From Lentisphaerota bacterium (GTDB lineage Bacteria; Verrucomicrobiota; Kiritimatiellia; RFP12; UBA1067): DNA of 8,776 nucleotides. Position 1 is the stretch's first letter. Every line of letters starts with the position of its first letter. Shown in pieces: positions 5,958-8,776 of the stretch. The notes beneath the pieces are model-generated. The model saw nothing but the letters and a program-made list of their open reading frames with translations. It had not been told where the DNA came from and did no database searches. Where the stretch lies: NCBI GenBank assembly GCA_015061765.1, contig SUVZ01000139.1, positions 1 to 8,776 of the forward strand, given 5' to 3'. The position numbers were made by a program, and so were the translations under genes.

Positions 5958-8045
5958 ATGGAAAAGAATGAATGTCGCATTCCCGACGCTTTCGGCACTT
6001 ACGGCGACGATGTGTTTTCGGCAAAGGTGATAGAACGCCTCCTTCCCAAGAAGGTGGCGGCGAAGTTGCTTGCCACGATGCGCGACTCCAAGCCTCTCGA
6101 CCCGTCCATTGCGGACGATGTCGCCGAGGCGATGAAGACGTGGGCCCTCTCGAAGGGAGCCACCCATTTCACGCACTGGTTCCAGCCGCTTACCGGCGGC
6201 ACCGCAGAGAAGCACGACAGTTTCATAGAGGTGGCCACGCAGTCCGGCATGGTCGTTGGTTTCTCAGGTCGCAATCTCATCGGCGGCGAAGCGGATGCGT
6301 CGTCCTTCCCGTCGGGAGGGTTGCGTTCCACGTTCGAGGCTCGCGGCTACACGGCGTGGGATCCAACGTCCCCGGCGTTCATCAAGCGCCATGCGAACGG
6401 CGCCACGCTCTGCATCCCCACCGTCTTCTGCTCCTATACGGGCGATGCGCTCGACTCCAAGACGCCGCTCCTGCGCTCCGTGCAGGCGGTGAGCCGCGCC
6501 ACCGAACGTCTGATGAGGCTCTTCCGCCAGCCGAAGGCGCACGTTTCCGTGACGCTCGGAGCTGAGCAGGAATACTTCCTCGTCGACCATTCGTACTACA
6601 TGAAGCGTCCGGACCTGCTGCAGACGGGGCGCACCGTGTTCGGAGCCGCCCCGGCGAAACATCAGCAGCTCGAGGACCACTACTACGGCGCGATACGCCC
6701 GAGAGTCCTGAAGTTCATGCAGGAGGTGGACGAACAGCTCTGGAGGCTCGGCATCCCCGCCAAGACCCGCCACAACGAGGTCGCTCCGGCGCAGTTCGAG
6801 CTCGCTCCGATGTTCGAGGACCTGAACCTCGCCGTCGACCACAACATGATGATCATGGAGGTGCTGCGCCTCACCGCCGAGCGCAACGGATTTGCCTGCC
6901 TTCTGCACGAAAAGCCGTTCGAGGGCGTCAACGGAAGCGGCAAGCACTGCAACTGGTCCATAGCCTATGGCGAGCGCAACCTGCTCAAGCCCGGCAAGAA
7001 CCCCAAGGACAATGCGATATTCCTTACGATGCTCTCCGCCGTCATCCGGGCAATTGACCTTCATGCCGACATGTTGCGCTCCGCTACGGCATGCGCCGGA
7101 AACGACCACCGTCTGGGCGCGAACGAAGCGCCGCCCGCGATCATCTCCATATTCCTCGGCGACGAACTCTCCGCGATCATGAAGGAGATCGAGACCGGCC
7201 GGCCCGAGAAGAGCTCCGGACGCAGAACAAAGCTCAAGATCGGCGTCGACACACTGCCGCCGCTCCCGATGGACACGACAGACCGCAACCGCACGTCTCC
7301 TTTCGCGTTCACGGGAAACAAGTTCGAGTTCCGTACGCCGGGTTCATCGCAGAACTGCTCGGTGAACCAGATGGTTCTCAACACCATCGTGGCGGAGTCC
7401 ATAGACGCAATCTGCGACAAGCTCGACGCGATGGACGGCGATTTCAACGTGAAGCTCCAGTCCCTGCTGCAGAGGCTCATCCGCAAGCACAAGCGGATCC
7501 TCTTCTCCGGCGACGGATATTCCGACGGTTGGCGCGCGGAGGCTGCAAAGCGCAATCTTCCCGAGCTTCCCGACACTCCGGCGGCGATCGCGCCTCTGAA
7601 GGATCCGGCCAACCAGCGTCTGTTTCTTGAGTACGGCGTTCTCACGCCTGCAGAGATGAATGCGCGTCTGGAGATCGCGATGGAAGACTACAGCCGCCGC
7701 ATCGGAATTGAAGGCGCTGTCGCGCTCGAGATCGCGCAGTCCATGGTTCGCCCCGTGGTCGCCGACGAGTTCTCCAAGCTCGCGACGGCGTTTTCGCTGG
7801 CGAAGAAGGACGGCTTCTCCGTCGGACAGAAGGGGCTCAGCGCGCTTTCGCTCAAGCTCGGCGCGGGACTCGACGACATGCACCACAAGTGCGACAGGCT
7901 CAACAAGGCCCTTTCCGGCGGCAAGACGGATGCGATAATCAGCGCCATGCGCTCGCTCCGCAAGACCGTCGACGCAATGGAGAATCTCGTGGCCGACGAC
8001 CGTTGGCCTCTTCCGAAGTACAGGGAAATGCTGTTCGTTTACTGA
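5958..8045 (+). CDS. glnN: Glutamine synthetase type III
   Basis: This cytoplasmic enzyme makes glutamine from glutamate, ammonia and ATP, the entry point of nitrogen assimilation. Its 695 residues fit the GSIII class (about 700-730), much longer than GSI or GSII. The GSIII N-terminal domain includes THFTHWFQPLTGGTAEKHD. The catalytic core has EQEYFLVD (203-210, metal-binding glutamates), NEVAPAQFELAP (273-284), NGSGKH (325-330, ammonium/glutamate site region), GNDHRLGANE (381-390), DTTDRNRTSP (439-448) and KFEFR (455-459). A helical C-terminal region of about 200 residues follows. The start at 5958 is preferred because family-like residues (FGTYGDDVF) occur within 20 codons and the next Met is about 40 codons in. 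The N-terminus is somewhat shorter than Bacteroides GlnN. The residue before EQEYF is Ala, where Trp is common. No ribosome binding site is seen, consistent with a leaderless mRNA. Confidence 0.97.
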   Translation: MEKNECRIPDAFGTYGDDVFSAKVIERLLPKKVAAKLLATMRDSKPLDPSIADDVAEAMKTWALSKGATHFTHWFQPLTGGTAEKHDSFIEVATQSGMVVGFSGRNLIGGEADASSFPSGGLRSTFEARGYTAWDPTSPAFIKRHANGATLCIPTVFCSYTGDALDSKTPLLRSVQAVSRATERLMRLFRQPKAHVSVTLGAEQEYFLVDHSYYMKRPDLLQTGRTVFGAAPAKHQQLEDHYYGAIRPRVLKFMQEVDEQLWRLGIPAKTRHNEVAPAQFELAPMFEDLNLAVDHNMMIMEVLRLTAERNGFACLLHEKPFEGVNGSGKHCNWSIAYGERNLLKPGKNPKDNAIFLTMLSAVIRAIDLHADMLRSATACAGNDHRLGANEAPPAIISIFLGDELSAIMKEIETGRPEKSSGRRTKLKIGVDTLPPLPMDTTDRNRTSPFAFTGNKFEFRTPGSSQNCSVNQMVLNTIVAESIDAICDKLDAMDGDFNVKLQSLLQRLIRKHKRILFSGDGYSDGWRAEAAKRNLPELPDTPAAIAPLKDPANQRLFLEYGVLTPAEMNARLEIAMEDYSRRIGIEGAVALEIAQSMVRPVVADEFSKLATAFSLAKKDGFSVGQKGLSALSLKLGAGLDDMHHKCDRLNKALSGGKTDAIISAMRSLRKTVDAMENLVADDRWPLPKYREMLFVY

Positions 8046-8052
8046 TCTGGCC

Positions 8053-8776
8053 GTGGACAAGAACAACATAGATGACATAGCAAAGGCGATTTCCGCGCTG
8101 AATGCGTGGAAGAAGGCGGCCAAGTACAATTGGGCGCTTGTGTCCGAGATGTTCGACAATCCGCTCATAGCGTGCGTCAACATCCAGCAGAACGGTCCAA
8201 TGGCCGCAAGGCTCATGCTTTTCAACGGCTTTGCCGCACATCGGGATTTCGCGATCTTCACGCAGAACCAGGATGTGTCGTTTGCGTTGTCCCCGATCGA
8301 CTTCGACCATTACGAGGTCATCGGACTGAAGGATGGAGGCGCGGAGGTTTACGACTACAGGCCGGGATATGCGCCGGTCCATCCGGACGAGGAGACCCGC
8401 GCGCTTCTCGCACCCGTACTGTACGAATGCTACGGGCTCATGCTTCGCCTTGAGGACGATCCGGAGATTCCGGCCATGTACAAGGGCGAAAACGCGATGT
8501 TCTCGCGCAGGGAGGGGCTGGACGGCAAATGGCGCGACGCTCCGCTCAAGCCGCCGGACATGAACACGGTCACGTGGACCGAGCGCGTCGGACTTGACCG
8601 GGTGAAATGCGCTCAGGCCGCAAGGTTCGATATGGCACAAGGGGAAGTGTGGGAGGCAGATTTCATACAGATGCCGATTTTCCGCACGGAGGATCCCAGT
8701 CCGCGCATAATGTATCTTTTCGCCGCCGTGGACGCCAAGACGGGCGAGAGGCGCGTCTGGGACAAGCTCGTCGTCG
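8053..8776 (+). CDS. Hypothetical protein, possibly DUF7309/DUF6930-like (3' end outside window)
   Basis: The frame from GTG 8053 stays open to the window edge, giving about 241 visible residues. It begins 7 bases after the glnN stop with no promoter or clear Shine-Dalgarno site, so it is probably co-transcribed and translationally coupled. The sequence shows WKKAAKYNWALVSEMF near the start, a RPGYAPVHPDEETRALL segment in the middle, and a second part with QGEVWEADFIQMPIF followed by RIMYLFAAVDAKTGE. This order loosely recalls DUF7309 followed by DUF6930, domains of unknown function found together in bacterial proteins. The match is from memory and weak. There is no signal peptide and no transmembrane helix, so it is probably cytoplasmic. 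Codon use resembles that of glnN. No function can be assigned. Confidence 0.8.
   Translation, partial: MDKNNIDDIAKAISALNAWKKAAKYNWALVSEMFDNPLIACVNIQQNGPMAARLMLFNGFAAHRDFAIFTQNQDVSFALSPIDFDHYEVIGLKDGGAEVYDYRPGYAPVHPDEETRALLAPVLYECYGLMLRLEDDPEIPAMYKGENAMFSRREGLDGKWRDAPLKPPDMNTVTWTERVGLDRVKCAQAARFDMAQGEVWEADFIQMPIFRTEDPSPRIMYLFAAVDAKTGERRVWDKLVV

Noticed and set aside
6264..7109. Long - strand frame (281 codons) antisense to the glnN core
   Set aside because: It lies fully opposite the conserved catalytic region of GlnN and shows no domain. It is a compositional shadow.
7344..8261. Long - strand frame (305 codons) antisense to the end of glnN
   Set aside because: The opposite strand encodes a well-conserved GlnN C-terminus and the start of the next gene. 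The antisense product has no recognisable motifs and no promoter or ribosome site.

Overview
The window is GC-rich (roughly 58-60% by eye) and tightly packed. Every supported gene lies on the + strand, and no gap between genes exceeds about 165 bases. The gene mix suggests an anaerobic, glycan-degrading bacterium of the PVC superphylum, most likely the Verrucomicrobiota / Kiritimatiellota / Lentisphaerota side. The clues are a large glycoside-hydrolase-like tail, a Tat-exported Gfo/Idh/MocA oxidoreductase next to a secreted DUF1080 (3-keto-disaccharide hydrolase) protein, a type III glutamine synthetase, and an AhbC enzyme of the siroheme-dependent heme route. This placement is inference from gene content, since no rRNA or other marker gene is present.

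Layout. (1) 1-690: the C-terminal end of a probable secreted or surface glycoside-hydrolase-like protein, cut by the window edge. (2) 691-854: a non-coding gap with two interleaved inverted repeats and a good sigma70-type promoter. (3) 855-1749: a compact ExbB/ExbD proton-channel pair whose reading frames overlap by 17 bases. (4) 1750-1876: a second promoter. (5) 1877-5891: a three-gene operon encoding a Tat-signal Gfo/Idh/MocA oxidoreductase, a Sec-secreted DUF1080 protein with a cysteine-rich N-terminal half, and AhbC (12,18-didecarboxysiroheme deacetylase). The AhbC start codon TTG overlaps the preceding TGA stop. (6) 5892-5957: a short gap with an extended -10 promoter so close to the next start that the transcript should be leaderless. 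(7) 5958-8045: glutamine synthetase III (glnN). (8) 8053-8776: a conserved-looking hypothetical gene, cut by the right edge, 7 bases behind glnN.

How the genes may work together. The oxidoreductase and DUF1080 protein fit the 3-keto-glycoside route of sugar breakdown: C3 of a glycoside is oxidised, then the glycosidic bond is cleaved by elimination. The upstream hydrolase-like protein and the ExbB/ExbD energiser fit the same polysaccharide-using lifestyle, but no TonB or TonB-dependent receptor is visible. AhbC is the odd member, a tetrapyrrole enzyme apparently translated in coupling with a sugar-pathway protein. GlnN and its follower look like a separate nitrogen-assimilation unit.

No tRNA, rRNA, CRISPR array, insertion sequence or phage gene was seen. 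I found no clear novel defence or mobile system. The most notable items are the AhbC coupling, the cysteine cluster in the DUF1080 protein, the leaderless glnN arrangement, and short sequence motifs shared between the promoters.
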